From contig JAIBBX010000002.1 of NCBI GenBank assembly GCA_019694475.1, forward strand, positions 434,001 through 498,000: 64,000 nt of DNA, given 5' to 3'. The notes beneath the pieces are model-generated. The model saw nothing but the letters and a program-made list of their open reading frames with translations. It had not been told where the DNA came from and ran no database searches. Positions 50,287 through 60,020 of the stretch are shown in pieces. How positions within the stretch are numbered: position 1 is the stretch's first letter; each line of letters starts with the position of its first letter. Origin of the DNA: Parachlamydiales bacterium (GTDB lineage: Bacteria; Chlamydiota; Chlamydiia; Chlamydiales; SM23-39). A program made the translations under genes and the position numbers.

Positions 50287-52836
50287 ATGGCCAAGGCCCT
50301 CGTCATAGTAGAATCTCCAGCGAAAATTAAAACGCTCAAAAAATTTTTGGGCGGCAATTATATTTTTGAATCTTCCGTTGGTCACATCCGCGATCTTCCT
50401 CAAAGAGAGTTCGGGATCGACATTGAACATGACTTTGAGCCGAAGTATGTCACCCTTTCCGACAAGAAAGAGGTCATAAAGAAGCTGCAAGATGCAGCAA
50501 AAAAAGCCGATATTGTCTATTTATCGCCCGACCCCGACCGCGAAGGGGAAGCGATCGCCTGGCACATCGCCTCTATTTTGCCAAAGGGCACTAAATTCAA
50601 GCGAACCGCTTTCCAATCGATCACCAAAGCCGCTGTCCAAGAAGCGCTCGACAATCCGCGCGACATCGACATGGACCTGGTCAATGCGCAGCAAGCTCGC
50701 AGGCTGCTTGACCGGATTGTGGGTTATAAAATTTCTCCCATTCTCACTCGAAAAGTGAAAAGGGGCCGAAATGGGACATCGGCAGGACGCGTTCAATCCG
50801 TCGCACTCAAACTCGTCGTTGATCGGGAAAAAGAGATCGATGCGTTCGTTCCGGTAGAATATTGGAACATTGGCGCATTGCTCGCTCCGAAAAATGAAAA
50901 GTCTTTTGCTACTACGCTCTACTCTGTCCATGGGCTGAAAGTCGAAAAAGAGAAAGGGACAAAAGAGTGTTTTCTTATCCCTGATGAAAAGACTTCGAAA
51001 GACATTGTAGCCAAGTTAAAAAAGGCCAAATACACCGTCGCATCGGTCGATCGGAAGGAAAAAAAGCGTCATCCGGTGCCTCCCTTCATCACTTCGACTC
51101 TCCAGCAAGAGGCGAGCCGCCACTACGGTTTTTCTGTTGCGCGCACGATGAATATCGCCCAGAGCCTCTATGAAGGTATCGACATGGGTCCGGATGGGAC
51201 TGAGGGTCTTATTACCTACATGCGTACCGACTCGGTCAACATTGCCCCTGAAGCGATCAGCAACGCGCGCAAATACATCTCGGAACAATTCGGCCCCGAC
51301 TATCTGCCCGATCAGCCAAAAATCTACGCATCAAAAAAAACCGCTCAGGAAGCGCACGAGGGTATCCGCCCCACCAGTTTGCATAGAGATCCGGAACGGA
51401 TCCGCCAATACTTGAATCCGGATGAATACAAGTTGTATCTCCTCATTTGGCGCAGATTCATCGCATCGCAAATGAATCCGGCAATCTACGACACTGTTTC
51501 TGCCGACATTGCTACCGATCAAGACATGATTTTAAGGGCTACCGGATCGGTCATTAAATTCAACGGATATCTAGCTGCATACGAAGAGAAAAAAGATCGC
51601 GGCGCTCCGGAAGAAGAAGATGAAAACGCAAAAATTTTACCTCCTCTTGAGCCGAATATGCCGCTTCACTTGCAAGAGGTGACCTCGACGCAATCATTCA
51701 CAAAACCGCCGCCCCGATTTACAGAGGCCTCTCTTGTCAAAGAATTAGAGCGCTTAGGCATCGGCCGTCCATCGACCTATGCTGCAATCATGAACAAGAT
51801 CCAAAGCCGCGATTATACGAATAAGGAAAATCAGGCCCTAAAGCCGACCGAATTGGGGAAAGTGATCTGTGCGATGCTGGAGGAAAATTTCCCTCCGATC
51901 ATGGATGTAACTTTCACTGCGCAGATGGAAGATCAGCTAGAGCAGGTTGCGGAGCATAATAAGAATTGGAAAGAACTCATTCGAGATTTCTGGAAAGATT
52001 TTATTCCTCTTGTCGACAGAGCCGAAAAAGAGGCGGTCGTTCCCAAAATCCTCACAGACATCAATTGCCCAAAATGCGGACACAAGCTGCAAAAGATTTG
52101 GTCGCGCAACAAGTATTTTTATGGCTGCTCGAACTACCCCGATTGCGACTTCACAGCGCCGCTCGAGGCTCTTGAATTCAACAAGGAAGATTACGATGCC
52201 GACTTCAATTGGGACCAGCCTTGCCCGAACTGCGGCTCGCCGATGACCCTTCGACATGGGAAATATGGGGCCTTTTTGGGCTGCTCAAAATATCCTGACT
52301 GCAAGGGGATCGTCAACATTCCGAAAAAAGGGGAGAAGGTCTATGCTGCCGAAGAGCTCCCTGCATGTCCTGCGATTGGATGCGATGGAAGGCTCACTGC
52401 GCGCAAATCGCGTTTCGGGAAAACCTTTTTCTCATGCTCTAACTTCCCCGATTGCGACGTTATTGTTTCCACGCTCGATCAATTGGAAGAAAAATACGAT
52501 GCCCATCACCCCAAAACCGCCTATGTGAAAAAAGGCAAGTTTGGGAAGAAAAAAGGCGCTGCGGGGGGGAAAGAGAAGAAAGAAAAGAAAAAGAGTACTA
52601 GAACTCAACCTGCCTATAAAGCATCTGCTGATCTTGCAAAAATTGTTGGACAAACAGAAATCAGCCGCCCGGAAGCTACGAAAAAAATCTGGGATTACAT
52701 CAAATCGCACAACTTGCAAGATCCGATCAATAAACGGCGCATCATACCCGACGCAGCTCTAGCTAAAATCATCGGCAAAGATCCGATCGACATGATGAAA
52801 CTCTCCTCGTTTTTGAGTAAACATTTGAAAAAATGA
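50287..52836 (+). CDS. topA: DNA topoisomerase I with C-terminal SWIB domain
   Basis: 849 residues from ATG 50287 (GAGGA upstream); an open frame to 50224 lacks support. It relaxes negative supercoils. TOPRIM part: ALVIVESPAKIKTLKKFLGG, LSPDPDREGEAIAWH. Catalytic Tyr311 in GLITYMRTDSVN. RPSTYAAIMNKIQSR follows. Three zinc ribbons near the C terminus (CPKCGHKL...CSNYPDC about 594; CPNCGSPM...CSKYPDC; CPAIGCDGRL...CSNFPDC). A Lys-rich linker leads to a SWIB domain (about 780-849: ISRPEATKKIWDYIKSHNL, NKRRIIPDAALAKIIG). The TopA-SWIB fusion is a chlamydial trait; SWIB is otherwise known from eukaryotic chromatin factors. Overlaps the next gene by ATGA. Confidence 0.97.
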   Translation: MAKALVIVESPAKIKTLKKFLGGNYIFESSVGHIRDLPQREFGIDIEHDFEPKYVTLSDKKEVIKKLQDAAKKADIVYLSPDPDREGEAIAWHIASILPKGTKFKRTAFQSITKAAVQEALDNPRDIDMDLVNAQQARRLLDRIVGYKISPILTRKVKRGRNGTSAGRVQSVALKLVVDREKEIDAFVPVEYWNIGALLAPKNEKSFATTLYSVHGLKVEKEKGTKECFLIPDEKTSKDIVAKLKKAKYTVASVDRKEKKRHPVPPFITSTLQQEASRHYGFSVARTMNIAQSLYEGIDMGPDGTEGLITYMRTDSVNIAPEAISNARKYISEQFGPDYLPDQPKIYASKKTAQEAHEGIRPTSLHRDPERIRQYLNPDEYKLYLLIWRRFIASQMNPAIYDTVSADIATDQDMILRATGSVIKFNGYLAAYEEKKDRGAPEEEDENAKILPPLEPNMPLHLQEVTSTQSFTKPPPRFTEASLVKELERLGIGRPSTYAAIMNKIQSRDYTNKENQALKPTELGKVICAMLEENFPPIMDVTFTAQMEDQLEQVAEHNKNWKELIRDFWKDFIPLVDRAEKEAVVPKILTDINCPKCGHKLQKIWSRNKYFYGCSNYPDCDFTAPLEALEFNKEDYDADFNWDQPCPNCGSPMTLRHGKYGAFLGCSKYPDCKGIVNIPKKGEKVYAAEELPACPAIGCDGRLTARKSRFGKTFFSCSNFPDCDVIVSTLDQLEEKYDAHHPKTAYVKKGKFGKKKGAAGGKEKKEKKKSTRTQPAYKASADLAKIVGQTEISRPEATKKIWDYIKSHNLQDPINKRRIIPDAALAKIIGKDPIDMMKLSSFLSKHLKK

Positions 52837-54062
52837 TCCTCCGATTCGAAATGAAATGGGTGCTAACGCTGCTTTTTGCAGCGCTAGGACCGCTTGGCAA
52901 CATTTTGACTCCCCATTTTCTGCCCGCTTCTTTCCGTGCTTATTACTTTCTCTTGCCGCTCTTTCCTTTTTTCTACCTTTTTGTGAAAGAAAGGATCGCC
53001 AAAGTCGCGATTGTTTTCCTGCCGTTCCTCATTTACAGTTTTATTTCAGCAACCATTGTTGAAAAATTCGGCTCTACGAATGAGCCTCATACGGCTTTCC
53101 GATTTTTTTTATTCCTTTGCCAGTTCTACTTCATACTAGGCGCGGCATCGCATCTCAAAGAGCAAAAAAACATCACAACTTTGCTTAAAACTTATTTGCT
53201 CTTTTATTTCATTTCGATGTTCTTCGGGTACATTCTCTTTTCGGGCTACTATCTCAAGCTCGTCCCGCTTCATATATTGGATCGCTTTTCCGTGCTTACG
53301 CAATTCGGCTTCGGGATTCTCCGCTTTTCGCCCGGATCCTATCCGAACGAATACGGGATTGTTTCGAGTTTTGTCCTTTCAATCCTCATTCTCCTTTTCC
53401 TCGAAAAACGCACAGAAGATTTTGGCTTCTCAAAAAAATGGTTCTATTTTCTCTTAACTGCCACTTTTTTAGCCTTCATACTCACTACCACCCGCGCAGC
53501 CTATCTTTCTTTCTGCGTCAGTCTGTTTTACATCGCTTGGAAATCGGGAAAGTTCCTTAAAATCGTCTCCTATACCTCTTTCTTCATAAGTGCATTTTTT
53601 AGCCTGCTTCTTCTTGCAAAAATCAATATGTTTAAAATTCTCACAACGGGATTTACACAAAAATTCAACGAGGGTTCTCTTGGGGAGCGTTATCAAATGT
53701 GGCAGGAAACGGTGGAAAAAGCGGAAGGGCATTCTTTTTGGGGAGCCGGTTTTGCTTCGCTCACCAACGTCCACAACGTCTATTTGCAACTGTTCTTTGA
53801 GCTGGGATTTGTGGGCCTTATCTTATTGATTGGCAGTTTGTTTCTCTCTTTTTTGGAATCGCACGGCCGTTATAGAAAACGAGAGGCCGATCCTTTTCTT
53901 TCCAAAATCCGAATGGTTGGGCTGGTGAATGTCCTTTCTTTTGCAGCGAGCAATCACAACCTCAATCATCATCTGACTTGGTTTGTATGCTTTCTTTGCT
54001 TCGCTGCGTTGCGTTACCCTTATCTCAAAATTTCACAATCTGAATCACTCGATCCTTTGTAA
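52833..54062 (+). CDS. O-antigen ligase/polymerase-like membrane protein (Wzy_C)
   Basis: 409 residues, about 11 membrane helices. The family loop is visible: FILTTTRAAYLSFCVSLFYIAW, then a periplasmic loop with GSLGERYQMWQETVEKAEGHSFWGAGFAS and HNVYLQLFFELGFVGLILL. Such proteins either polymerise O units or ligate glycans to lipid A core in the inner membrane. It overlaps topA by ATGA, so it is translated from the same message. Partners could be the GT9, GT4 and ManC proteins of this window. Its end overlaps the convergent small gene by 38 nt. Confidence 0.85.
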   Translation: MILRFEMKWVLTLLFAALGPLGNILTPHFLPASFRAYYFLLPLFPFFYLFVKERIAKVAIVFLPFLIYSFISATIVEKFGSTNEPHTAFRFFLFLCQFYFILGAASHLKEQKNITTLLKTYLLFYFISMFFGYILFSGYYLKLVPLHILDRFSVLTQFGFGILRFSPGSYPNEYGIVSSFVLSILILLFLEKRTEDFGFSKKWFYFLLTATFLAFILTTTRAAYLSFCVSLFYIAWKSGKFLKIVSYTSFFISAFFSLLLLAKINMFKILTTGFTQKFNEGSLGERYQMWQETVEKAEGHSFWGAGFASLTNVHNVYLQLFFELGFVGLILLIGSLFLSFLESHGRYRKREADPFLSKIRMVGLVNVLSFAASNHNLNHHLTWFVCFLCFAALRYPYLKISQSESLDPL

Positions 54063-54384
54063 ACCCGAGGTAATTGCCTAGCTTTGCGATCACGGTACTA
54101 ATCCTTCCTTCAAAAATATCAATGAGTTTAGCCCCGTTTCCTTTGCTGATGATGAGTTTATATTCTCGATCGTCGCCATTCAAAACTGCTTGTTCTACGA
54201 AAGCATATGTTTCTAAATCGTCGATGCCATGAAGTTCGTCCTCCGCTTGAATTCTCAAACCATTTCTTAGATCCGCAATTTTTGCTAATACGAAGCCGTT
54301 GTCAAATAAATCTCTCGCTTGTTCGAGCAAATCCGGTTCTTTCGGAACTCTGTAATCTCCGGCTCTAGGTGATTGTAAACTCAT
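54025..54384 (-). CDS. Hypothetical protein
   Basis: 119 residues from ATG 54384 with a strong GGAGG four bases upstream; an open frame to 54453 is ignored. Not recognised. No signal or membrane helix; acidic in the first half (EPDLLEQARDLFDNGFVLAKIADLRNGLRIQ) with an alpha/beta second half (YKLIISKGNGAKLIDIFEGRISTVIAKLGNYLG). The last 38 nt overlap the 3' end of the convergent O-antigen ligase gene, so both reading frames use the same DNA there. The good ribosome binding site supports a real gene. Confidence 0.65.
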   Translation of the reverse strand: MSLQSPRAGDYRVPKEPDLLEQARDLFDNGFVLAKIADLRNGLRIQAEDELHGIDDLETYAFVEQAVLNGDDREYKLIISKGNGAKLIDIFEGRISTVIAKLGNYLGFTKDRVIQIVKF

Positions 54385-54464
54385 ATTGCCTCCATAAAAA
54401 TGGCAGCGAGTGTAATTTCTGAAGCGGTTGCAGTCAAGCCTTGCTTTTTTCAAAATTCCTCAAT

Positions 54465-55943
54465 ATGACTGAATTTATGAAGTACTTACTTGCTTTAGAC
54501 CAGGGGACCACTTCTTCGCGCGCAATTGTTTTCGATGAAGAGGGGCAAGTGATTTCCTTGCAGCAAAAGGAATTCACTCAATATTTCCCTGAGCCGGGAT
54601 ATGTCGAGCACGATCCTGAAGAGATTTGGGAAAGTCAGTTGTCTGTCGCCGAAGCAGCGATTCAGCAAGCAGGCATTACAGCCAAGGACATTTCAGCAAT
54701 TGGAATTACCAATCAAAGAGAAACGACGATCCTTTGGAATCGAAAAACCGGCAAGCCGATTTACCGGGCGATTGTTTGGCAAGACCGGAGAACAGCCCCT
54801 CTTTGCAAAAGAATGAAGAAGCACGAGCCTCTTTTCAGGAAGAAAACAGGGCTTCTCTTGGATCCCTATTTTTCCGGGACCAAAGTGCGCTGGCTTCTCG
54901 ATCATGTGGAAGGAGCCCGCAAACTGGCAGAAAAAGGGGAGCTTGCCTTTGGAACTGTGGATAGCTGGCTTGTTTGGAAGCTCACGCAAGGGAAATTGCA
55001 CATCACCGATGCGACGAATGCCAGCCGAACGCTTCTCTATAATATTCAAACAGGCCAATGGGACGAAACGCTTCTCAAAATCCTTAAAATCCCGGCTTCT
55101 ATCTTGCCAAGTGTGCGAGGTTGCTCGGAAATTTATGGCGAAACCAAGGTATTTGGAGCGCCTGTCCGGATCGCTGGCATTGCGGGAGATCAGCAAGCAG
55201 CGCTTGTCGGCCAAGGATGCTTTAAGCCAGGCCATGTGAAGGCAACCTACGGCACCGGCTGTTTTCTTCTCATGAATGTTGGGAAAAAAATCGTCTATTC
55301 CAAAGAGCGGCTGCTCACAACAGTCGCCCTTTCAATCCGCGGCCAAGTGGAATATGCGCTGGAAGGGAGCATTTTCATTGCAGGCGCCGCCATTCAATGG
55401 TTGAGGGACTGCTTAAAAATCATTCAAAAAAGCTCCGATATCGACACCCTTGCGGAATCGGTTCCTGACACGGAAGGGGTCTATTTTGTCCCTGCATTCA
55501 CAGGCCTTGGCGCTCCCTATTGGGACCCGAGTGCAAGAGGGACTCTTCTCGGTATTTCCCGAGGCACAACGACGGCTCACATTGCTAGAGCCACTTTAGA
55601 AAGCATTGCATTTCAAGTAGCAGACATTCTCAAAGCGATGCAAAAATCTGCCGGAATCAAAATAGCTGAACTCCATGTCGATGGAGGGGCTGTTGTCAGC
55701 AATTTGCTCATGCAAATGCAAGCCAATCTCGTAAAAAAGCCGGTCCTTCGCCCTAAAAACCGAGAATTGACCGCTCTTGGCGCTGCCTTTTTAGCAGGCC
55801 TTGCCGTCGGCATTTGGAAAAAGCCGGAAGATGTGTTCAAAACTTGGAAGCTCGACCGGAAATTTCTTCCCAAAAAGCAATCTTCTCAAGCCATCGATCA
55901 GTGGCATAGAGCGGTCGAACGGGCTAAAGGATGGGCAAGGTGA
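54465..55943 (+). CDS. glpK: Glycerol kinase
   Basis: 492 residues from ATG 54465 (ATG 54477 is an alternative). It phosphorylates glycerol to glycerol 3-phosphate using ATP. FGGY kinase signatures: [20 protein letters not shown] (phosphate 1), [58 protein letters not shown], and [18 protein letters not shown]. Normal length. Directly followed by glpD with a GTGA overlap, so the two steps of glycerol use form an operon. Host glycerol or phospholipid turnover could supply the substrate. Confidence 0.96.
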   Translation: MTEFMKYLLALDQGTTSSRAIVFDEEGQVISLQQKEFTQYFPEPGYVEHDPEEIWESQLSVAEAAIQQAGITAKDISAIGITNQRETTILWNRKTGKPIYRAIVWQDRRTAPLCKRMKKHEPLFRKKTGLLLDPYFSGTKVRWLLDHVEGARKLAEKGELAFGTVDSWLVWKLTQGKLHITDATNASRTLLYNIQTGQWDETLLKILKIPASILPSVRGCSEIYGETKVFGAPVRIAGIAGDQQAALVGQGCFKPGHVKATYGTGCFLLMNVGKKIVYSKERLLTTVALSIRGQVEYALEGSIFIAGAAIQWLRDCLKIIQKSSDIDTLAESVPDTEGVYFVPAFTGLGAPYWDPSARGTLLGISRGTTTAHIARATLESIAFQVADILKAMQKSAGIKIAELHVDGGAVVSNLLMQMQANLVKKPVLRPKNRELTALGAAFLAGLAVGIWKKPEDVFKTWKLDRKFLPKKQSSQAIDQWHRAVERAKGWAR

Positions 55944-57412
55944 ATCGCGACCAGATGCTCCGCGCTCTAAAAACAACAAAAGAGTGGGATATCGCGGTCG
56001 TTGGCGGAGGAGCAACGGGTCTTGGGATTGCGGTCGATGCCGCTTCGAGAGGTTTTTCAACCGTTCTACTAGAACAGAGCGATTTCGCAAAAGCAACTTC
56101 TAGCCGCAGCACGAAGCTGATCCATGGCGGCGTCCGTTATCTAAAACAAGGCAATGTCGGACTTGTCATTGAGGCGCTTAAAGAGCGCGGCCTCCTTTGC
56201 CAAAACGCGCCCCATCTCGTCCATCATCTCCCATTCCTCGTGCCCAGTTACCATTGGTGGGAAGGGCCTTTTTACGGAATTGGTCTGAAAGTCTATGACC
56301 TTTTAGCCGGCAAATTGGGGATTGAAAAATCAAAACACTTATCACGCGAAGAAGTGTTGGAAAAACTGCCCACCCTCGAACCGAAAGATTTACGGGGCGG
56401 AACCATTTACTATGACGGCCAATTTGACGATGCAAGGCTTGCGATCGTCCTTGCTCAAACAGCCGCAAAACATGGAGCCTGCATCCTCAATTACACGAAA
56501 GTCACCGGCCTGATCAAAGAAGGACCTCTTGTTAAAGGAGTGATCGCAGAACCAGATATAGAAATTCGGGCAAAAGTGGTGATCAATGCCACAGGAGTTT
56601 TTGCTGATGGTTTGCGAAAGATGGATGGGCAAAAAAACTCTTCGATCATTGAGCCAAGCCAAGGGGTGCATCTTGTTCTCGACCGCTCTTTCCTGTCATC
56701 GGATACAGCGATCATGATTCCTCACACAGACGACGGAAGAGTCCTCTTTTTTGTTCCATGGCTTGATCACGTTTTAGTCGGAACAACTGATACGCCGGTG
56801 AAAAACATCCTTCTCGAACCAAAACCGCTCGAAGAAGAAATTGAATTTCTTTTGACGCACGCAAAAAAATATCTGACCAAACATCCTGAACGGAAGGATA
56901 TCCTCTCTGTTTTTGCAGGCTTAAGGCCTCTTGTCAGATCGGGATCTGAATCAAATACTGCCGCGCTATCCCGCGACCACGTGATTTTGATCTCTGATTC
57001 CGGGCTCATCACCATTGCGGGCGGCAAATGGACGACCTATCGCAAAATGGCTGAAGACGCCGTGAATAAAGCGATTCTCGTCGGCCATCTAGACGAGGCT
57101 CCTTGTTCAACCGAAACGCTTCCGCTGCACAATTCAGGACCCATCGGACACGGGGAAAAACCGCTCCATCCGCAGCTCACACTGACACCCGCCCACATCA
57201 TTCGGGCAGTGAATGAAGAAATGGCCCTTACTTTGGAAGACGTTCTCGCACGCAGGACCCGGTCTTTATTCCTGAATGCCAAAGCTTCGATTGAAATCGC
57301 AGAAAAGGCGGCTCACATTATGGCTAAAGCGCTTGGAAAATCCGCCGCATGGGAGAAAGAAGAAACGGCCAGCTTCATCGCGATAGCCAAAACTTATGCG
57401 GCTATCTTATAG
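55940..57412 (+). CDS. glpD: Glycerol-3-phosphate dehydrogenase (FAD, respiratory)
   Basis: 490 residues from GTG 55940. This start is preferred to ATG 55931: AAAGGA (55926-55931) then lies eight bases upstream, the overlap with glpK is the common GTGA, and the protein begins MNRDQML as in many GlpD. FAD-binding [18 protein letters not shown] near residue 20, [56 protein letters not shown]. It oxidises glycerol 3-phosphate to dihydroxyacetone phosphate and passes electrons to quinones at the inner membrane. Its end overlaps a convergent small gene by 11 nt. Confidence 0.95.
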   Translation: MNRDQMLRALKTTKEWDIAVVGGGATGLGIAVDAASRGFSTVLLEQSDFAKATSSRSTKLIHGGVRYLKQGNVGLVIEALKERGLLCQNAPHLVHHLPFLVPSYHWWEGPFYGIGLKVYDLLAGKLGIEKSKHLSREEVLEKLPTLEPKDLRGGTIYYDGQFDDARLAIVLAQTAAKHGACILNYTKVTGLIKEGPLVKGVIAEPDIEIRAKVVINATGVFADGLRKMDGQKNSSIIEPSQGVHLVLDRSFLSSDTAIMIPHTDDGRVLFFVPWLDHVLVGTTDTPVKNILLEPKPLEEEIEFLLTHAKKYLTKHPERKDILSVFAGLRPLVRSGSESNTAALSRDHVILISDSGLITIAGGKWTTYRKMAEDAVNKAILVGHLDEAPCSTETLPLHNSGPIGHGEKPLHPQLTLTPAHIIRAVNEEMALTLEDVLARRTRSLFLNAKASIEIAEKAAHIMAKALGKSAAWEKEETASFIAIAKTYAAIL

Positions 57413-57734
57413 CAAGGGTTAGCTTCTGTCTTCGAACCACCAAAACAGCTCTTTGATTGTCTGTAATGAAGTCTACTTGGCTAACAGTCACTGTGACAAT
57501 TTCGCGTGCAAAAAAAGCGCTGTAATCGATAGCTGGAGAGACGTCTTCATTTAAGAAAAAGCGCTGTAAGGCGAGTTGATGTGCTCTGTTTACTACATGT
57601 TGATAGGCATGGACCTTCAATCCAATTGGGACGCGAGAATCATTCGTAATTTCCTGGAATTTACTTTGAAGATAGGTCCCCATACGGATAGCTTCCCCAA
57701 CCGTAAGCTCTGAAATATTGGCAATAGCAGACAT
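57402..57734 (-). CDS. Hypothetical protein
   Basis: 110 residues, not recognised. GAGAGG eight bases before ATG 57734 supports translation. No signal or membrane helix. N-terminal half helical (EAIRMGTYLQSKFQEITNDS, HAYQHVVNRAHQLALQRFF), C-terminal half beta (EIVTVTVSQVDFITDNQRAVLVV). Overlaps the end of glpD by 11 nt and lies between glpD and manC, oriented like manC, 58 bp downstream of it. No function can be assigned. Confidence 0.6.
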   Translation of the reverse strand: MSAIANISELTVGEAIRMGTYLQSKFQEITNDSRVPIGLKVHAYQHVVNRAHQLALQRFFLNEDVSPAIDYSAFFAREIVTVTVSQVDFITDNQRAVLVVRRQKLTLAIR

Positions 57735-57792
57735 AAAATCAACCTCTCAAGAAAAATTTAGGCTGAGATTTTTGGTGTCTTAGAAATTTTTT

Positions 57793-58800
57793 TCAAGAAA
57801 TTTTCATTTCTTTCAATTTCTGCAAAAGCGCTTTGACTTTTTGCGATTCGCCTTTTTTGCTAATGAGGACGGCTTCATCAGTTTCAATGATGAGAAGATC
57901 GTCTAAACCGATTGTAGATATGATCCGTTTTCCACCAATGATCAAGCTGTTCGTCGTATCGATTGCCATAACGCTGCCGATTTTGACATTTTGATTGGCA
58001 TCTTTTTCCATCACATCATAGACGCTATCCCAGCACCCTACATCGGACCATGTGATGGCTAAGGGGCAAACAAGCACATCTTTCGATTTTTCCATGATTG
58101 CATAATCGATCGACAGATCGGGCATCTCTGAAAAACGGACTTCGTCTTGGAAAAGCGTCCAAATTTCGGGCGCATGCAGCTTCAACTGCTTCCAAAATGT
58201 TTCAACAGTAAATAAATACATCCCTGAATTCCAAAAAAAGTGGGGATCTTCTACATATTTTTCTGCAGTTTTCAAATCGGGTTTTTCGACAAAGCGTTTT
58301 ACGTGAAACGTCAAGGCATCGCATTTTTTGCCGATTTCGATATAACCGTAGCCTGTTTCCGGTTTTGTTGGCCGGATGCCAAAGGTCACGATTTTATCTT
58401 TGGGCTTCAATTGCTCCAATGCATTGAGAAAAATGATTTCGGGTTCAATCAAATGATCGGATGGGACGACCAGAATGGGCTCATTTTTTTCTGCCCCATG
58501 TTCTTCCTGAAGCAGTTTGACAGCAAACGCAATCGCCGGCGCTGTATTTCGTCTGCACGGCTCTACGAGAATCGGACAATCAGCGCCAATCTTTTCCAGC
58601 TGTTCTTGCACGAGCGTGCGATGCAGCTCGTTCGTCGCAACAATCACTTCATCAATAAATGGGGCATTATTCAATCTCGCCACTGTTTTTTGGAGCAAAG
58701 AATTGCCGGCTCCAAAATTGAGGAACTGTTTTGGGAAATCGTCTTTGGATAAAGGCCAAAGGCGAGTTCCCCCGCCGCCTGCAAGAACAATTGCTTTCAT
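57793..58800 (-). CDS. manC: Mannose-1-phosphate guanylyltransferase
   Basis: 335 residues, the short form lacking a fused isomerase domain. It makes GDP-mannose from mannose 1-phosphate and GTP. Signature KAIVLAGGGGTRLWPLSKDDFPKQFL, VEPCRRNTAPAIAFA, VPSDHLIEP, FGIRPTKPETGYGYIE, VKRFVEKPDLKTAEKY, FWNSGMYLF, IDYAIMEKS and WSDVGCWDSVYDV are all present. GDP-mannose would feed the GT4 enzymes at the right end of the window and other envelope glycans. AAGG lies five bases before the ATG. Confidence 0.94.
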   Translation of the reverse strand: MKAIVLAGGGGTRLWPLSKDDFPKQFLNFGAGNSLLQKTVARLNNAPFIDEVIVATNELHRTLVQEQLEKIGADCPILVEPCRRNTAPAIAFAVKLLQEEHGAEKNEPILVVPSDHLIEPEIIFLNALEQLKPKDKIVTFGIRPTKPETGYGYIEIGKKCDALTFHVKRFVEKPDLKTAEKYVEDPHFFWNSGMYLFTVETFWKQLKLHAPEIWTLFQDEVRFSEMPDLSIDYAIMEKSKDVLVCPLAITWSDVGCWDSVYDVMEKDANQNVKIGSVMAIDTTNSLIIGGKRIISTIGLDDLLIIETDEAVLISKKGESQKVKALLQKLKEMKIS

Positions 58801-58831
58801 TTAAACCTTGGCATATCGTTTTATCAGCAAT

Positions 58832-60016
58832 ATGCGAATAATTCTACTACTTCTTGCACTTTGTCTTCACGCGCAGCATCACCATCCTATGCATGGGATG
58901 TACGGTCCGTATCCGATGAACCGCGATGCGACTGGAACGAGCTGGATGCCCTCTTCTACTCACATGCCTGACATTCACATCCTATCAGACGAATGGTTCG
59001 TCATGATCCACGGCTTTCTCATGGCGATTTATGACGATCAAGGCGGTCCGTACGGCGACGATAAATTCTTCAGCGAAAACATGTTTATGGCAACTGCCCA
59101 AAAAGATTATGGAATGGGGACGCTTGGACTCCGATCGATGATTTCTCTTGAGCCTGCAACCGTTGGCTGCAACGGCTATCCGCTCCTTTTGCAATCAGGA
59201 GAAACATGCAATGGAAAAAAGCCCCTCATCAACCGGCAGCATCCGCATGATTTTCTCATGGAATTGGCAGGAGTCTATACCCTCCGTTTTTCGAGAGAGT
59301 CTTCTTTCTTTGCCTATTTTGGTTATCCGGGAGAGCCTGCGCTGGGTCCTCCGGCCTATATCCACCGTTTTTCCGCTTTTTATAACCCTGAAGCGCCGAT
59401 TACCCACCACTGGCTCGATTCCACTCACATTGTATTTGGGGTAGGAACTTTAGGATTTGTCTACAATTGGTTTAAAATCGACGCTTCGATTTTCACAGGC
59501 AGAGAACCCAATCAGCACCGATGGGGTTTTGATAAACCGCGATTTGATTCTTATTCAGCCCGCATTTCAATCAATCCAACTCCGAATATCGCCGCGCAAA
59601 TCAGCTATGGCTATCTCAAAAGCCCGGAGCAGCTTGAACCCAACGTGAACATCGGCAGAGCCACAGCATCGATCAGCTACAATAAAGCTTGGGCCTGCAA
59701 CAATTGGCAAGTCACTGCCGCCTGGGGGCAAAACCGGAATCATCCTGGGCATAATTTAAACGGCGCGCTTCTCGAATCGGCGATTGAAATCTCAAAGAAA
59801 CATGTGTTTTTCGGCAGAGGCGAATATGTAGAAAAAGACGATCTATCTCCTCTAAAAGTAGCCAAGGTCGGCAAAATCGATCTCGGCTATATTTATGAAT
59901 TCAACCCAATTGGCTGCACTCTTTGGGGCCTTGGAGCAGTAGGAAGCGCCTCTTTTTTTAAAGGAACAGATCTGTCCTACATGGTCTTTTTCAGAATCGA
60001 TCTCGCCTCGAATTGA
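58832..60016 (+). CDS. His/Met-rich outer membrane protein, possibly copper related
   Basis: 394 residues from ATG 58832 (an open frame extends to a TTG at 58808). Signal peptide MRIILLLLALCLHA, then a metal-ligand-rich segment HHHPMHGMYGPYPMNRD. The rest is a likely beta-barrel: WFVMIHGFLMAIYDDQGGP, GTLGLRSMISLEP, NRQHPHDFLMELAG, FGYPGEPALGPPAYIHR and an aromatic-rich end. I recall similar proteins in proteobacterial copper-resistance regions, which together with the His/Met cluster and the CopA-type pump elsewhere in this window suggests a copper role; this is inference. Only 31 bp separate it from divergent manC, so its promoter must lie inside manC. Confidence 0.7.
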   Translation: MRIILLLLALCLHAQHHHPMHGMYGPYPMNRDATGTSWMPSSTHMPDIHILSDEWFVMIHGFLMAIYDDQGGPYGDDKFFSENMFMATAQKDYGMGTLGLRSMISLEPATVGCNGYPLLLQSGETCNGKKPLINRQHPHDFLMELAGVYTLRFSRESSFFAYFGYPGEPALGPPAYIHRFSAFYNPEAPITHHWLDSTHIVFGVGTLGFVYNWFKIDASIFTGREPNQHRWGFDKPRFDSYSARISINPTPNIAAQISYGYLKSPEQLEPNVNIGRATASISYNKAWACNNWQVTAAWGQNRNHPGHNLNGALLESAIEISKKHVFFGRGEYVEKDDLSPLKVAKVGKIDLGYIYEFNPIGCTLWGLGAVGSASFFKGTDLSYMVFFRIDLASN

Positions 60017-60020
60017 AATA

